NCBI RefSeq assembly: GCF_030269545.1
Contig: NZ_BSTN01000003.1
Span: 310,001-374,000 of the forward strand
Direction: 5' to 3'
DNA length: 64,000 nt
From: Actinomadura sp. NBRC 104425
Lineage (GTDB): Bacteria; Actinomycetota; Actinomycetes; Streptosporangiales; Streptosporangiaceae
This document shows, piece after piece, positions 8,500-16,998 of this stretch. Every line of letters starts with the position of its first letter. The first letter of the stretch is position 1. Under the pieces are notes generated by a model. That model worked only from the letters and a program-made list of their open reading frames with translations. It did no database searches and was not told the DNA's origin. Both the position numbers and the translations under genes were made by a program.

Positions 8500-9660
8500 T
8501 CACAGGGAGCGCTTGTTCAGCAGCAGGTTCGGGGTGCCCGACACGTTGCCGGTGATGACGCCGGAGGTGGCGTTGCTGACCAGCCAGCTGCGGATGGTGC
8601 TGTAGGAGGCGTCGCCGTAGGTGGCCTTGTACAGGGCGGCGGTCCCGGTCACGTGCGGCGTGGCCATCGACGTGCCGCTGATGGTGTTGGTGCCGCCGTT
8701 CAGCCACGTGGAGGTGATGGACGAGCCGGGCGCGTACAGGTCGACGCACGAGCCGTAGTTGCTGTAGGAGGCCCGGCCGTCGGTGCTGGTGCTCGCGGCG
8801 ACCGTTGTGGCGTTGGCGGCGCTGGCCGGCGAGCGGTTGCAGGCGTTGGTGGTCTCGTTGCCCGCGGCGACGGCCAGGAACACGCCGGCGCCGGCCAGGT
8901 TGTTGGCGGCGGTGTTCAGGGAGGAGGAGTAGCCGCCGCCCAGCGACATGTTCGCCACGGCGGGCTTGACGTGGTTGCTGGCCACCCAGTTCATGCTGGC
9001 GATGACGCCGGAGGTGGTGCCGCTGCCGCTGCAGTCGAGCACGCGCACGCCGCGCAGGTTGACCGCCTTGGCCACGCCGTAGGTGGTGCCGCCGACGGTG
9101 CCCGCGACGTGGGTGCCGTGGCCGTTGCAGTCCTGGCCGTTGCCGCCGAGGGCGTCGTAGACGTTGGTGGCGCGGCCGTTGAAGTCGGAGTGCGCGGTGT
9201 AGATGCCGGTGTCGATGATGTAGGCGTTCACGCCCGCACCGGTGGAGTTGTAGGTGTAGCTGTTCGACAGCGGCCGGTTCGTCTGGTCGATGCGGTCGAG
9301 GCCCCACGATGGCGGGTTGTTCTGCGTGGCGTCCACCGTGATGACGGCGTCCTGCTCGATGGACGCGACACCGGGCGTGGTGCGCAACTTGGACAGTTGG
9401 GCATCGGTGAGTTTGGCGGAGAAGCCGTTCAGCACCTTGCCGAAGCGGTGCTGGGTGCGGATTCCGCGCTTGGTGACGGTCGAGTCGACCGAGACGCCCT
9501 TCTTCAGCGTCACGATGTACTGTCCGGCGACGCCCTGTCCGGCGGCCGCCATGGCGACCGGGACGGCGGGGGCGGCGGGAGCGGCTCCGGCGGGCAGGGC
9601 GCCCGCCACGGCCAGGGGAACGGCGGCGAGGACGGCGATGGGCAGGGTACGTCGTCTCAT
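8500..9660 (-). CDS. Secreted subtilisin-like serine protease (S8)
   Basis: 386 residues and complete. Residues 1-27 form a Sec signal peptide (RRR, hydrophobic core, AGA). An inhibitor-I9 propeptide follows to about residue 112 ([11 protein letters not shown]). The peptidase S8 domain shows the full triad: Asp150 (AYIIDTGI), His181 ([10 protein letters not shown]) and Ser331 ([10 protein letters not shown]), with oxyanion Asn268 (AAGNET). It resembles the proteinase K/streptomycete alkaline protease group. It should be exported, self-process and degrade protein outside the cell. It is flanked by two related helix-turn-helix genes that may control it. Confidence 0.93.
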   Translation of the reverse strand: MRRRTLPIAVLAAVPLAVAGALPAGAAPAAPAVPVAMAAAGQGVAGQYIVTLKKGVSVDSTVTKRGIRTQHRFGKVLNGFSAKLTDAQLSKLRTTPGVASIEQDAVITVDATQNNPPSWGLDRIDQTNRPLSNSYTYNSTGAGVNAYIIDTGIYTAHSDFNGRATNVYDALGGNGQDCNGHGTHVAGTVGGTTYGVAKAVNLRGVRVLDCSGSGTTSGVIASMNWVASNHVKPAVANMSLGGGYSSSLNTAANNLAGAGVFLAVAAGNETTNACNRSPASAANATTVAASTSTDGRASYSNYGSCVDLYAPGSSITSTWLNGGTNTISGTSMATPHVTGTAALYKATYGDASYSTIRSWLVSNATSGVITGNVSGTPNLLLNKRSL

Positions 9661-9867
9661 CGTTTCTCCGTGAGCGGGAGGACAGGGGGACCGATGAGAT
9701 CCTCGTTTCGGGGCGGGACGTCCGTCAATGTCTTCAACGGCACCCCGAATTTCACAGCCGGGCCACTGGATAACGATTGCATCGCGTTCATGTCAGCGAT
9801 GTTTACCGGGATCTGCGATTTCGGACGGCACCTTTTCCCTGCGGCGCCGTTTCGCCGGCCGGTTCGG

Positions 9868-10776
9868 TCAGTCCCATTCCCATTCGACGCCGAGGACGCC
9901 GCGCCGCACCGCCCCCGCGGCGATATGCGCGCTGCCGGACGCGCCGATCCACAGCTCGCCGAGCCGTTCCCGCGGCGCGTCGCAGCTCTCCTGGAAGAAA
10001 CCGTAGCAGCGCGCGGGGATCATTTCCTGGTGAAATCGGACCACCGAAAGATAATCACGCACCGGGCGGGCGAAACGGCGCCGGTAGTCCACCGCGGGCG
10101 GCCCGTCGGCGGGCAGGACGAGCTCGTATTCCACGACCGCGGTCTCCCCCGCCGAAAGGACGCGGTCCAGCACGAGCTCGAACGCCATCAGCCCGCCCTC
10201 GGCGCGGATCCGCCCGGCGCGGCAGTACCGCAGCCCGGTCAGCACCGCGCGCGGCGCCCCGTCCGCATCCGCCGCGGGGGCCACGGTGTGCACGCACACG
10301 ACCCGGTCGGCGTCGTCGCCGGCCGCGCGCAGCACCTCGCGCACCGAGAGCGAGCGGGGGCGGCGCGCGGCGTCCAGCCGGTACACGTCGTGGGCGCTGA
10401 GGCGGTCGAGCCGGTGGTCGGCCGAGCGGTCGAGCTGCCCGACGACGCGCGCGTACAGCTCGGGGTCGGGCCACAGGTCGGCGGCGGCACGCGCGCGGTC
10501 GGCGCGGTCGCCCGAGCCCGCCGCACCGCGTCCGGCGGCGCCGCCCGGGCCCGGCGGCTCGTCCAGCAGGCCGGTGAGCGTCCCGGCCGGCACCTGCAGG
10601 ATCTCCTCCAGCGCCGCCACGACGGGACGGGACCGGGGCCGGCTGCGCCCGCGCTGCCAGTAGCTCAGCGTCGCCACGCTGACCGACACCCCGCGGCGGG
10701 CGAGGCGGTGGCGGATGCGCTCCAGGGTCAGGCCGCTGCCCCGGATGGCCTGCCGCAACGCGCCGGCGAACTCCAC
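9868..10776 (-). CDS. Helix-turn-helix protein, SYWQRGR-type, copy 2
   Basis: 302 residues, paralogous to the gene at 7332-8255. The helix-turn-helix lies at residues 4-45 (LTLERIRHRLARRG then VATLSYWQRGRSRP). The C-terminal domain shares the pattern of the other copy: LSAHDVYRL, a stretch near VAAAEGGLMAFEL, FHQEMIPARCYGFF and the WEWD end. No enzyme motif is recognised. It is probably a transcriptional regulator with a ligand-sensing C-terminal domain. It lies 207 bp upstream of the protease start on the same strand. Confidence 0.75.
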   Translation of the reverse strand: MEFAGALRQAIRGSGLTLERIRHRLARRGVSVSVATLSYWQRGRSRPRSRPVVAALEEILQVPAGTLTGLLDEPPGPGGAAGRGAAGSGDRADRARAAADLWPDPELYARVVGQLDRSADHRLDRLSAHDVYRLDAARRPRSLSVREVLRAAGDDADRVVCVHTVAPAADADGAPRAVLTGLRYCRAGRIRAEGGLMAFELVLDRVLSAGETAVVEYELVLPADGPPAVDYRRRFARPVRDYLSVVRFHQEMIPARCYGFFQESCDAPRERLGELWIGASGSAHIAAGAVRRGVLGVEWEWD

Positions 10777-10806
10777 GGCCGGATGCTAGCGGCCGGTGCG
10801 TCCCGC

Positions 10807-11655
10807 TCAGAAAAGAATCGACATGAACGTGCCGACCTCCACAAACCCGACACGCCGGTACGCGGCGCGCGCCCGCGCGTTGTAGTCGTTGACGTACAGC
10901 GACACGGTCGGCGCGACGGTGCGCAGGCACTCCTCCACCAGCGCCGCCATGCCGCCCACCGACAGGCCGCGCCCGCGCAGGTCGGGCGGCACCCACACGC
11001 CCTGCACCTGGCACACGTGCGGGGTGACGGCGCCCACCTCGGCCTTGAACATGACCCGGCCGTCCTCGATGCGGGCGAACGCGCGGCCCGCCCGGATCAG
11101 CTCGGCGACCCGCGCGCGGTAGAGCACCCCGCCGTCCCCGGCGTGCGGGGAGACGCCCACCTCCTCGGTGAACATCGCCACGCAGGCGGGGTAGACGATG
11201 TCGAAGTCGTCCATGCGCACCCGCCGCACATGCGGGTCGGCGGGCACCGGCGGCATCGTGGAGGTCGACATGACCGGCTGGACGGAGCGGATCGCCCGGG
11301 GCGGCCCCCAATACGGTTCGAGGATCTCCCACATCTCGGCGACCGCGTCGATCGGGCCGACGATGGACGAGCAGCGGCGGCCCTGGGCGCGGGCGCGTTC
11401 GGCGAACGCCCGCACCGCGGCGGAGTCGGCGTTGACGGGGATGAGGTTGGCGCCCGAGTAGCACAGCGCCGTCGGGCGTCCGTCCCTCAGGTAGCCCCAC
11501 ATCTGCGCGCCGAGTCGGCCGGGGTCGAGCCCGGAGGCGTGCACGCGGGAGCTGACGAAGACGTTGGCCACCGGGTCGGCGTCGAGAATGGCCAGCACCT
11601 CGTCGCGGTGGCGGTCGTCGAGGACCCGCACCGGCAGCGACCCCAGCATGCGCAT
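10807..11655 (-). CDS. GNAT acetyltransferase with N-terminal DUF4081
   Basis: 282 residues in two halves: an N-terminal DUF4081 domain (residues 1-130) and a C-terminal GNAT fold. The latter carries the acetyl-CoA loop VPPDLRGRGLSVGG and the terminal strand YNARARAAYRRVGF. Mycobacteria carry a homologue next to ispG (the Rv2867c-type gene beside Rv2868c), which supports the assignment and the ancestral linkage. The acceptor substrate is unknown. Here two peptidase genes separate it from ispG. Confidence 0.85.
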   Translation of the reverse strand: MRMLGSLPVRVLDDRHRDEVLAILDADPVANVFVSSRVHASGLDPGRLGAQMWGYLRDGRPTALCYSGANLIPVNADSAAVRAFAERARAQGRRCSSIVGPIDAVAEMWEILEPYWGPPRAIRSVQPVMSTSTMPPVPADPHVRRVRMDDFDIVYPACVAMFTEEVGVSPHAGDGGVLYRARVAELIRAGRAFARIEDGRVMFKAEVGAVTPHVCQVQGVWVPPDLRGRGLSVGGMAALVEECLRTVAPTVSLYVNDYNARARAAYRRVGFVEVGTFMSILF

Positions 11656-11734
11656 GGCGTTACCGGCCCCCTGAGGGCAGTGGCCGCCACAGATGGGCCA
11701 CGTTCGTCAGCACCACGTAACAAGCCTATGACGT

Positions 11735-13363
11735 TCACCGCCCTGTCGCGGCAACAGGTTCCCCTTCCGCGGCCTCCGCGGCGGTGCCGGTGCGGCGGTC
11801 CCGCCGACCGGAGCCGGCCTTGGGCGGCGGCGGAGCGGAGCACGCCAGGTCCGAGCCCTTGCGCGACGGCGGCAGCGCGCCGGTGGCGAGGTAGGCGGCC
11901 ACGGCCCGGTCCACGCACCGGTCCCCGCTGAAGGTGACGCCGTGGTTCCCGCCGCGGAGCTGCGTGATCAGCCGGGAGCGCGGGAACAGCCGGTGCGTCT
12001 CCAGCGCGCCCGGGTACGGGGTGGCGGCGTCCGCGGTGCCGGCGACCAGCAGGATCGGGGGCAGGCCGCGCCGGTTTCGGACGGCGGGTTTCGATCCCCC
12101 CGGCACCCGCCAGAAGGCGCACGGAGCGTTGTACCAGGTGTTACTCCAAGTTTCGAAACGGTAACCCTTGCGGTACAGCCGCCAGGCGTCGTCGTGCCAG
12201 CGGGCCCAGTTGCGGGGCCATGCCGCGTCGCGGCACTCCACCGCGTTGTAGACGGTGTAGTTGTTCTGGTCCAGCCAGGTCGGCCTGCGGTAGAGCCTGC
12301 CCAGCGGCTTGGGGTCGCGCCGCACGAGGTAGGCCGACAGGGCGCGCGCGTGCGACGGCCAGGTGCGGTCGTTGTAGCCGTCGTTGAGGAACACATCGTC
12401 CAGTTCGGACGGGCCGAGGCGGCCGTTGACGGGTTTGCGGGTGACCGCCCTGTGCACCTTGGCGTAGGAGCGGGCCACGGCCCGGCGGGTGCGTCCCAGC
12501 TTGTACGTCCGGTGGTGGCGGGCGATCCACGCGAAGTAGGAGCGGATGCGGCGCTCGAACACGACGTTCTGGTACAGGTTGCTGGGGTACCAAACGGCGC
12601 TCGGCCTGATCACGCTGTCGAGCACCATGCGCCGCACCCGGTGCGGGTACATCGTCGCGTACACCGCGCCCAGGTACGTGCCGTACGAGTAGGCGAAGTA
12701 GGTGACCTTCTTCTGGCGCAGGGCGGCGCGGACGTAGTCGATGTCGCGGGCCGAGTCCACCGTGCGCATGTACGGCAGGATCGAGCCGTAGCGGCGGGCG
12801 CAGTCGGCGGCGAAGCGGCGGGCCCGGTTCTTCCAGGCGCGCTCCTCGGCGGCGCTGCGCGGCACGTAGGGCGCGCGGGGCCGCCCCGGGTCCTGGTACG
12901 TGCGGTCGCAGACGAGCGCGGGCTTGCTGCCGCCCACGCCGCGCGGGTCCAGGCCGATCCAGTCGTACTGCGCGGCGACCTTCTTGTCGAGGTTGCCGGT
13001 GACGAAGCGCGGCAGGTCGCGGGCGTGCGCACCGGGCCCGCCGCGGTTGAGCAGCACCACGCCCTGGTAGGTGCGGGCGGTGTGCCGGATCCGGGACAGC
13101 GCGAGCCTGATCTTCCTGCCGCGGGGCCGGGAGTGGTCGAGCGGGACGGCCAGCGTGGCGCACTCCATGCCCCGCAGCGCGGTCTTCTCGACCGGGTCGT
13201 TGGCCGGGCAGGGGCGCCAGGACAGGCGCGGCGGCCGGACGGTGGAGGCGGCCGCCGGAAGCGGCGCGAGCAGGGTGAGGGCGAGGGCCGAGGCCGCCGC
13301 CGCGGCGGCGCCCTTTCCGGTTCCGCCGACCGGCGCCCCGCCAGCAGAGAAGACAGTGAGCAC
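11735..13363 (-). CDS. Secreted Tap-like alpha/beta-hydrolase peptidase (S33), copy 1
   Basis: 542 residues from GTG 13363. A short polar start, then a hydrophobic Ala/Leu core to about residue 39 (PAAAST), gives an export signal. The alpha/beta-hydrolase catalytic elements are Ser in AYSYGTYLG, Asp in AGTADAATPY and His in GGNHGVTF, with oxyanion region NRGGPGAHARD. This is the tripeptidyl aminopeptidase (Tap) arrangement of streptomycetes, which releases tripeptides from the N-termini of secreted proteins. It is an evident paralogue of the next gene. It is rich in Arg and Pro near its end. Confidence 0.85.
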   Translation of the reverse strand: MLTVFSAGGAPVGGTGKGAAAAAASALALTLLAPLPAAASTVRPPRLSWRPCPANDPVEKTALRGMECATLAVPLDHSRPRGRKIRLALSRIRHTARTYQGVVLLNRGGPGAHARDLPRFVTGNLDKKVAAQYDWIGLDPRGVGGSKPALVCDRTYQDPGRPRAPYVPRSAAEERAWKNRARRFAADCARRYGSILPYMRTVDSARDIDYVRAALRQKKVTYFAYSYGTYLGAVYATMYPHRVRRMVLDSVIRPSAVWYPSNLYQNVVFERRIRSYFAWIARHHRTYKLGRTRRAVARSYAKVHRAVTRKPVNGRLGPSELDDVFLNDGYNDRTWPSHARALSAYLVRRDPKPLGRLYRRPTWLDQNNYTVYNAVECRDAAWPRNWARWHDDAWRLYRKGYRFETWSNTWYNAPCAFWRVPGGSKPAVRNRRGLPPILLVAGTADAATPYPGALETHRLFPRSRLITQLRGGNHGVTFSGDRCVDRAVAAYLATGALPPSRKGSDLACSAPPPPKAGSGRRDRRTGTAAEAAEGEPVAATGR

Positions 13364-13447
13364 CCTTCGTTGTCTACCGGGCGGACGCGTCGCTGTCCGG
13401 GAGCGCCGTGATCAGCGCGATTCCGCTCGATACTCCGGCAAAGCCGA

Positions 13448-13479
13448 CGCCCGCGGACCGGCGGTGCGGTCCGCGGGCG
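13448..13479 (-). terminator. Perfect inverted repeat between the two Tap-like genes
   Basis: Thirteen base pairs form between 13448-13460 and 13467-13479 with a 6-nt loop. It lies 37 bp past the stop of the upstream Tap-like gene (13516) and before the start of the second (13363). On the minus strand it is followed by a GGCTTTGCC stretch. A terminator or attenuator between the paralogues is likely. Confidence 0.65.
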
Positions 13480-13515
13480 CCGCCGCTGCGAAGTCCGGCC
13501 GGGACCGGTCCGGGG

Positions 13516-15105
13516 TCAGGGACGGCCGATCAGCACGTCCTTGCCCTTGGGCGCCGTCGCGGACTTGAGCGTGTAGGGGTTCGGGTCGTTCAGCCTGGGG
13601 TCGGCCTGGCAGGTGACGTCCGCGCCCCGGCCAGGCTTGCGTGCGGGCAGCGTTCCCGCGTTCAGGTACGCCGCGACCCGGTCGTCCAGGCAGGCGTTGC
13701 CGTTGAGGGTGTTGGCGTGCGTCTTGCCGCCCTCCTCGGCGATGAGCCGCGCGGTGGGGAACAGCTTGCGCATCTGCTCGCCGCCCGGGTACGGGGTGGC
13801 CGCGTCCAGCGTGGACTGCACCAGCAGGAACGGGGGCACCTTCCCGGCCTTGTCGCCGACCTTGAACGCGCGTCCGCTCTCGGCGGGCCAGAAGTGGATC
13901 GGCGCGTTGAACCAGGTGTTGGACCAGGAGTTGAAGCGGATGCCGCTGCGGTACTGGCGGACGGCGTCGTCGTGCCAGGTCTTCCACTTCGACGGCCAGG
14001 GGGCGTCCACGGCCTGCACGGCGTTGTAGACGGCGAACCCGTTGTCGCCGCCGCCCTCGCTGACCCAGCCCAGCAGCGGCCCGGCGTCCTTGTTCACCGC
14101 CCACGCCGACAGCGCCTCGGCGAAGTAGGTGTAGAAGACGGTGTTGTAGGCGGCACTGAGCACGATGTCGTCCAGCTCGGACGGGCCGACCTTGCCGCCG
14201 ATCGGGGACTTCTTGGCCTGCGCCCGGATCCGGTAGTACGTCGCCTCGACCTCCTTGGCGGTCGCGCCGAGGTGGTAGAGCGAGTCGTACTCGGCCGTCC
14301 ACGCCCACCAGAGCTTCATGTTGCGCTCGAAGGCCTCGTTCTGCTTGAGCTGGGCCTCGTACCAGACGTTGCGGACGTCCACGTTGCCGTCCCACACCAT
14401 CCGCTTGACGTTGCGGGGGAACAGCGACGCGTACGTCGCGCCCAGGTAGGTGCCGTAGGAGAAGCCGTAGTAGCTGATCTTGTCGGCGCCCAGCGCCCTG
14501 CGGATCGCGTCGATGTCGCGGGCCGCGTCGGTGGTGCGCATGTGCGGCAGCAGCCAGCCGTACTTCTCACCGCACGCCTCGGCGTACTTCTTCGAGCGCG
14601 CCAGCCAGACCCGCTCCTCCTTGGCGTTGGACGGCACGTAGTCGGGCCGCACCGGGTCGGAGTAGTCCGGCACGCAGCTCAGCGCCGGCTTGCTGGACTC
14701 CACGCCGCGCGGGTCGAACCCGATGATGTCGTACTTGGCGGCGACCTCCTGGGGCAGCCAGGCGGCCAGCCCGCCCGCCAGGTACAGCCCGGCACTGCCG
14801 GGACCGCCCGGGTTGGCGAGCAGGACGCCCTGGTAGTGCGCCGTGTCGGTGGCCTTCACCCGGGACACCGCGATCGAGATCTTGCGGCCGTTCGGCTTGG
14901 CATGGTCGAGCGGCACCTGCAGCTGGGCGCACTCGGCGTTGCTCAGGTACGAGCCGCCGGTCACGTCGGTGGGGCACGCGCCCCACTCCAGGGCGCCGGC
15001 GGCGGGGCGCGCGGCCGCCGGGGACGCCGTTGCGGCGCCGGCGGCGGCCGCGGTGCCGCAGATGCCGAGCGCCGCGGCGGACATGATCACTACGAGCCTT
15101 CTCAA
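13516..15105 (-). CDS. Secreted Tap-like alpha/beta-hydrolase peptidase (S33), copy 2
   Basis: 529 residues with a signal peptide (residues 1 to about 27, MRRLVVIMSAAALG then an Ala-rich core) from a TTG start at 15105. The catalytic elements are Ser in GFSYGTYLG, Asp in STLDAATPYP and His in GGKTHANTL. It aligns over its whole length with the neighbour at 11735-13363 (same SSKPALSC/GSKPALVC, NTWFNAP/NTWYNAP and VGPSELDD/LGPSELDD patterns), so the two are tandem duplicates. A secreted aminopeptidase or esterase role is expected. A short duplicate of its 5' end and a hairpin lie just upstream. Confidence 0.85.
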   Translation of the reverse strand: MRRLVVIMSAAALGICGTAAAAGAATASPAAARPAAGALEWGACPTDVTGGSYLSNAECAQLQVPLDHAKPNGRKISIAVSRVKATDTAHYQGVLLANPGGPGSAGLYLAGGLAAWLPQEVAAKYDIIGFDPRGVESSKPALSCVPDYSDPVRPDYVPSNAKEERVWLARSKKYAEACGEKYGWLLPHMRTTDAARDIDAIRRALGADKISYYGFSYGTYLGATYASLFPRNVKRMVWDGNVDVRNVWYEAQLKQNEAFERNMKLWWAWTAEYDSLYHLGATAKEVEATYYRIRAQAKKSPIGGKVGPSELDDIVLSAAYNTVFYTYFAEALSAWAVNKDAGPLLGWVSEGGGDNGFAVYNAVQAVDAPWPSKWKTWHDDAVRQYRSGIRFNSWSNTWFNAPIHFWPAESGRAFKVGDKAGKVPPFLLVQSTLDAATPYPGGEQMRKLFPTARLIAEEGGKTHANTLNGNACLDDRVAAYLNAGTLPARKPGRGADVTCQADPRLNDPNPYTLKSATAPKGKDVLIGRP

Positions 15106-15142
15106 CGAACCCCCTCGGGATCGGTCCGGTCGGCAGAACAGA

Positions 15143-15169
15143 GCCCCGTTCCGGCGCGGGGAACGGGGC
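15143..15169 (-). promoter_or_regulatory. Hairpin between short leader ORF and Tap-like gene (attenuator-like)
   Basis: Arms 15143-15152 (GCCCCGTTCC) and 15160-15169 form a perfect 10-bp stem with a 7-nt loop. It begins 9 nt after the stop of the short leader ORF at 15179-15253 and ends 37 nt before the start of the Tap-like gene. A weak T-containing stretch follows (TCTGTTCTG). The layout resembles a transcription attenuator or a 5' leader structure. Confidence 0.45.
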
Positions 15170-15178
15170 CCTGACGCT

Positions 15179-15253
15179 TCAGCGGATCAACGCGTGGTCG
15201 TCGTCGGTGGCGGGGGCATGCGCCGCCGCGGTGATCGGTACGAGTCTCCTCAC
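15179..15253 (-). pseudogene. 24-codon leader ORF, truncated duplicate of the Tap-like gene start
   Basis: GTG 15253 follows a GGAGG site and opens a 24-codon frame beginning VRRLVPITAAAHAP and ending at TGA 15179. The region from the ribosome site through the first eight codons closely matches the start of the Tap-like gene (MRRLVVIM; both share a GGACCGA-type stretch and an AGRCTCGTA core). It could be a relic of a third copy, or a short translated leader acting with the hairpin that follows. The peptide has no recognisable function. Confidence 0.45.
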
Positions 15254-15641
15254 GGATCCTCCCTCGGTCCGCGCGGGCTCCCGGCGGAGCCCGCCGAGCG
15301 GAACAACGGAGAAATCTTGACGATGCAGACACCTGCGGCGGGAGAGCCGACAGCGAGTGATGCACAATCGTGACGAAGCCCGAAAACTCCGCAAACCACC
15401 GCCTTGCGCGGCCAGCGCGCCCAAGAGCAGGCGTCCAGGGTGCAGACCGGGGCGCGGAAGGGAAGCAGTGCGAGCCCGCCGAGGGGCGCACGAAACCGGG
15501 CGGGCGGCCCGGCGCGAGAGGGCCGGCGGCCCGGCGCGAGAGGGCCGGCGGCCCGGGACGGAGCGGGCGGCGGCCCGGCGGCGAGGTGCCCGGGCCGCCC
15601 GGAGGGGGTGTGCGCGGGCGCGTGGGACGCCCGCGCGGACG
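15254..15641. other. Gene-free interval downstream of ispG
   Basis: Nearly 390 bp between the short leader ORF and the ispG stop hold no convincing gene: open frames here have no ribosome site or protein-like composition. The part near 15300-15400 is relatively A/T-rich and may hold the promoter of the Tap-like gene. The part at 15480-15640 is extremely G/C-rich and includes a short tandem repeat. Confidence 0.6.
15503..15556. repeat. 22-bp tandem repeat, 2.4 copies
   Basis: Two identical 22-bp units (15503-15524 and 15525-15546) begin GGCGGCCCGG and end GAGAGGGCC; the first ten bases repeat a third time. The repeat lies 85 bp beyond the ispG stop in non-coding DNA. No function is apparent. 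Confidence 0.8.
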
Positions 15642-16811
15642 TCAGTGGACGGTCACCTGCGGGGAGGCCGAGCCGTCCTCGTCGATGTCGACGCCCATCT
15701 CCTCGGCGAGGCGCATGGCCTCTGCGATCAGGGTCTCGACGATCTGCGACTCGGGGACGGTCTTGATGACCTCGCCCTTGACGAAGATCTGGCCCTTGCC
15801 GTTGCCGGAGGCCACGCCGAGGTCGGCCTCGCGGGCCTCGCCGGGGCCGTTCACCACGCAGCCCATGACGGCCACGCGCAGCGGGACGGGGAAGTCCTTC
15901 AGGCCGGCGGTGACCTCCTCGGCGAGCTTGTAGACGTCCACCTGGGCGCGGCCGCAGGACGGGCAGGAGACGATCTCCAGGCCGCGCTCGCGCAGGCCGA
16001 GCGCCTCCAGGATGGCGGTGCCGACCTTGACCTCCTCGACCGGAGGCGCCGACAGCGACACGCGGATGGTGTCGCCGATGCCCTGCGACAGCAGCGCGCC
16101 GAAGGCGACCGCGGACTTGACGGTGCCCTGGAAGGCGGGCCCGGCCTCGGTGACGCCCAGGTGCAGGGGGTAGTCGCAGCGCTCGGCCAGCAGGCGGTAC
16201 GCCTCGACCATCACCACGGGGTCGTTGTGCTTGACCGAGATCTTGATGTCGCGGAAGTCGTGCTCCTCGAACAGCGAGCACTCCCACAGCGCCGACTCCA
16301 CGAGGGCCTCGGGCGTGGCCTTGCCGTGCTTGGCCAGCAGCCGCTTGTCGAGGGAGCCGGCGTTGACGCCGATCCGGATCGGCACCCCGGCGTCCTTGGC
16401 CGCCCGGGCGATCTCGCCGACCTTGTCGTCGAACTTCTTGATGTTGCCGGGGTTGACGCGGACCGCGGCGCAGCCCGCCTCGATGGCGGCGAACACGTAC
16501 TTGGGCTGGAAGTGGATGTCGGCGATGACCGGGATGGCGGACTTGCGGGCGATGGCGGGCAGCGCGTCGGCGTCGTCCTGCGACGGCACCGCGACCCGCA
16601 CGATCTGGCAGCCGGCCGCGGTCAGCTCGGCGATCTGCTGCAGCGTGGCGTTGACGTCGGCGGTCACGGTCGTGGTCATCGACTGGACCGACACCGGCGC
16701 GTCGCCGCCGACCGGCACGTCCCCCACCATGATCTGCCGCGACTTGCGGCGCGGAGCCAGCCGGCGCGGTTCGTCGCCGCGGACCGTCGGAATACCGAGT
16801 GAAACGCTCAT
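15642..16811 (-). CDS. ispG: 4-hydroxy-3-methylbut-2-enyl diphosphate synthase (IspG/GcpE)
   Basis: 389 residues, the normal size of the bacterial short form. IspG converts methylerythritol cyclodiphosphate to HMBPP in the MEP isoprenoid pathway, using a [4Fe-4S] cluster. The cluster ligands are visible as Cys283 and Cys286 (SCPSCGRA), Cys318 (GCVVNGPGE) and Glu325. The N-terminal TIM barrel starts with [11 protein letters not shown] 16811 has a GGAGAGG-type site upstream. dxr lies directly upstream on the same strand, so two steps of the pathway are linked; the usual M50 protease gene between them is absent. Confidence 0.97.
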   Translation of the reverse strand: MSVSLGIPTVRGDEPRRLAPRRKSRQIMVGDVPVGGDAPVSVQSMTTTVTADVNATLQQIAELTAAGCQIVRVAVPSQDDADALPAIARKSAIPVIADIHFQPKYVFAAIEAGCAAVRVNPGNIKKFDDKVGEIARAAKDAGVPIRIGVNAGSLDKRLLAKHGKATPEALVESALWECSLFEEHDFRDIKISVKHNDPVVMVEAYRLLAERCDYPLHLGVTEAGPAFQGTVKSAVAFGALLSQGIGDTIRVSLSAPPVEEVKVGTAILEALGLRERGLEIVSCPSCGRAQVDVYKLAEEVTAGLKDFPVPLRVAVMGCVVNGPGEAREADLGVASGNGKGQIFVKGEVIKTVPESQIVETLIAEAMRLAEEMGVDIDEDGSASPQVTVH

Positions 16812-16998
16812 CCCTCTCCTTTACCTCGCCCTCCTACCCTAGGCGGCACGGGCGGATGGATAAGGCTCGACCGGGCGGCGAATGCCCGGTGCGCGGCGAT
16901 GTCATGACCGATCCGATACTTTGGGTGACCGATTGCGGACGTTCCGCGCCACCGCGGCGGCCGCAGCGGGTCGGCGAGGATCCGCCATGGAGCGCCCG

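Noticed and set aside
8302..11931. A very long plus-strand open frame across the subtilisin and GNAT genes
   Set aside because: It is antisense to clearly recognised minus-strand genes, its protein is Ala/Arg/Gly/His-rich without domains, and such long shadow frames are normal in DNA of this G+C content.
15102..15491. A 129-codon open frame covering the leader region
   Set aside because: Its start lacks a ribosome site, its amino-acid composition is unlike a protein, and the shorter leader ORF with a GGAGG site explains the duplicated sequence.
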